From Cyprinodon diabolis (Eukaryota > Chordata > Actinopteri > Cyprinodontiformes > Cyprinodontidae), in the NCBI GenBank assembly GCA_030533445.1, contig CM060082.1, positions 36,023,317 through 36,087,316 of the forward strand: a stretch of DNA of 64,000 bases. The letters run 5' to 3'. The notes beneath the pieces are model-generated. The model saw only the letters and a program-made list of their open reading frames with translations, made no database searches and was not told the DNA's origin. Both the position numbers and the translations under genes were made by a program. Below, piece after piece: positions 62,054-64,000 of this stretch (its first letter is position 1; each line of letters opens with the position of its first letter).

Positions 62054-62470
62054 CATTCTAAGGCCAAAACATTAGCCAGTGAGCATAGTAATTACCTAGG
62101 TAATGTTTTTAACAAAGCAGACTAGATTTTAGAGCAGGGGTATGCAACTTTTTTCAGGAGGGTCCAATACCTCAACTAACACCCTCTAAGGGGTCCGTAA
62201 CCAATGGATGTTGTACAAAACAACGGACCATTGAAAAAGAATAAAAAAAATATTGAGGCAACCTCAAAATTCTATTAAGCTATTTTCTGCTTTTCTTAGT
62301 TAATATATTTTTAAAGAATGTGATACAAATATCTTATAAATAATTTTCACTTCTCAATAATTAAAGAACAATTTTCTCACTTTCTTGAGCATTCTCATTA
62401 AAAGATAAAATTTTGTTTTCGCAAACTTGAAGAGCAACTTTATAATAACTTTATAATAACTTATAATTTA
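62054..62470. other. AT-rich spacer, no gene seen
   Basis: Contains a GAGCAGGGGTATGCAACTTT phrase near 62132, reminiscent of hAT-type element ends, without a partner end. A doubled ACTTTATAATA lies near 62440-62458. No gene. Confidence 0.45.
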
Positions 62471-62475
62471 ATTAA

Positions 62476-62992
62476 ACTCAATTTCAATTAGGTTTATTTA
62501 TATAGTGCCAATTTACAACAGATGTCATCTCAAGGCACTTTACAGTTCACCAGATCATACAGTCAAATTGATTCAAAGTTTTTTGTCTAAGGAAAACCAA
62601 TTGATTGCATAGACTCATTGACTCGAAGGCAATCCCTCGCACTAAGCATGCTTGTAGCGACAGTGGAGAAAAAAAACTCCCTTTTAACGGGAAGAAACCT
62701 CCAGCAGAACCAGGCTCAGCATGAGCGGCCATCTGCTGAGGCTGACTGGGGTTCAAGGAGACAGAAGCAGAGATACAAAAGGCAACTGAAAAGGGCGGCC
62801 CCGTCCAGGAAACACACAGCCAGGCAGAGCCAGCTCCCATGTCAGAGGATGAAGAGAGCACATCCAGCCAGTCACGGTCAGAGAAACAGAACTACATTGA
62901 AAAACAGGCTGATCTCCAACATCTATAAACAAAGGCATCGATGGCAGCAGCACAGCTGATATTTCTATACAGTATGGAGTCACAGCCAAACA
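62476..62992 (-). mobile_element. L2-clade LINE 3' UTR, 5'-truncated second copy
   Basis: Collinear with 20217-20745 on the same strand: TTTATTTATATAG-GCCA tail block, TGTCATCTCAAGGCACTTTA, AAGCATGCTTGTAGCGACAG, CCTCCAGCAGAACCAGGCTC, ACAGCTGATATTTCT and a final GTCACAGCCAAACAG. Divergence is modest; the largest difference is a gap near 62826. It stops before any coding sequence, as expected of 5' truncation during target-primed reverse transcription. The frames of about 100 codons here are not genes. Confidence 0.88.
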
Positions 62993-64000
62993 GTAACAGG
63001 AATTTACAACCTTGGTTCTATAGATTTTTTTTTTACTTAACCTGAATCCAGTTGCGGCACAAAATATGGAAAAAATGTACAAGTTTAGGGCTCAGAAACC
63101 AAGATTAATTTAGCAGAAGTCAGAGTTTGTATATTTTTGTGGTTCTTATCTCAGATCCTTGTGGGTAAGTTTCCTCAAACCTTTCTTGTTTAGGACATAC
63201 TGTAGTGGATTAATGTTGCCACTTCTTATAGTTGCCACAGACTCACGGTAGATTTAAGAGATTGGTCGTGTAGCAAGTCCTGAGATAACAAATGCATATT
63301 TGTCTGTCCACTTGTCTTTAAAGCCCCCATTCCCATAGTCAACCTTCCTAATTTTTGAACTAGCAATTAGAAATATTTTGAGGTTTAATAGCAGGGCTAG
63401 CTGCCTCACCCGCTTTCTATCTGAAAGTGTAAAGGATTGGAAGAGGTTGTGCAGATCCCCTGAAGAGCCACAGCTAGGCTGTCAAAGCTGTGCCGGATGA
63501 AAATTCTTGTTTAGGGGAAACTATCATAAATTCATGTTACCACATAAAATTTGCAGCAGTCAAGGTAAAAGCTTCTCAGAGTCCGGACCTGGACCGGACT
63601 CTGGACAATCAGAAAATGTATCATACTAACAAATGAAATTATTTTAGAACTTTATTTTCATTTAGAATTAGAGAAAAACAGGCATTTGATGAAATTAGTC
63701 CCTTGAAAAGGGTAATACCATAACTGCCTCCAGCAATACAGATAGATGCTCTATTCTGCATGATTTTTCCGTTTGTTGTGAGCAAGGGATGGGTTATTTA
63801 GCCATCCAATCATCTGTTTGATATGAGGCTTTTAAATTTGTCACAGATAGTTATACCACATGTCACAGGCACAGTCAGCAGAAGTTGTTCCAGCCATTCA
63901 GCGAGATTGATTCGTTTCAAAGTAGGATGGTGGCTCCCTCAGTCTAATCTTGATCGATGTGACAGGGTTAGGGGAAAGCTGAAGAAAAGGGTCCAAACAG
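62993..64000. other. non-coding DNA, no gene seen
   Basis: No exon or recognised repeat up to the window edge. Confidence 0.5.

Noticed and set aside
62547..63082. Small proteins at 62547-62861, 62618-62959 and 62753-63082
   Set aside because: They lie within the L2 3' UTR copy; similar frames occur in the other copy at 20382-20744, so they come from the repeat.

Overview
The window looks like nuclear DNA of a teleost fish, most likely a spiny-rayed (acanthomorph) one. The evidence is an AT-rich, intron-like background carrying a typical teleost repeat set: an L2-clade LINE with a TTGAA-type tail, jockey/Rex1-like LINE relics, a Penelope-like element, Tc1-like DNA transposons, tRNA-headed SINEs, several LTR families and many small inverted-repeat (MITE-like) elements. 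I recognise no bacterial, organellar or free viral genome features. The species cannot be named from this sequence alone.

I found no convincing host exon in 64 kb. Almost every open frame is a transposon fragment, the antisense shadow of one, or a short chance frame. The window is therefore best read as an intergenic region (gene desert) or the inside of a very long intron. A few mixed-composition stretches near 9.15-9.35, 18.5-18.85, 26.0-26.25 and 57.6-58.0 kb could be conserved non-coding DNA, but this cannot be tested without alignment.

Layout: 0.6-3.0 kb, 3' part of an endogenous retrovirus (integrase end, frameshifted) with a probable 3' LTR. 5.2 kb, long GATA array. 5.4-5.7 kb, solo LTR with a 4-bp target duplication. 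6.0 kb, T14G25 tract. 9.8-10.65 kb, Rex1/jockey-like RT relic plus an L2 3' tail. 12.6-13.1 kb, MITE with TTAA ends. 15.9-17.3 kb, Penelope-like element whose 5' part is inverted. 20.2-22.5 kb, 5'-truncated L2 LINE with an uninterrupted 530-aa RT frame (minus strand). 23.1-23.6 kb, solo LTR with a 5-bp duplication. 25.4-25.7 and 31.5-32.1 kb, hAT-like MITEs. 34.1-34.7 kb, SINE split by a near-perfect 382-bp palindrome. 37.4-38.2 kb, unclassified repeat. 42.2-43.5 kb, Rex1-like relic and solo LTR A. 46.9-47.6 kb, Ty3/gypsy integrase relic. 48.0-48.5 kb, LINE relics. 48.85-49.77 kb, solo LTR B (same family as A, opposite strand, inserted in a SINE). 49.84-50.2 kb, SINE. 51.7-52.15 kb, a repeat carrying a RecQ-helicase-like fragment, followed by a 96-bp TA array. 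53.65-53.97 and 55.3-55.5 kb, SINEs. 56.6-56.96 and 59.9-61.05 kb, Tc1 relics. 61.6-62.05 kb, LTR-like block. 62.48-63.0 kb, second L2 3' end.

Nothing here forms a working pathway. The only frame that looks intact enough to be recently active is the L2 reverse transcriptase, and it lacks the upstream endonuclease. The most informative structures are the nested insertions and exact target duplications, which give relative ages, and the helicase fragment inside a repeat.
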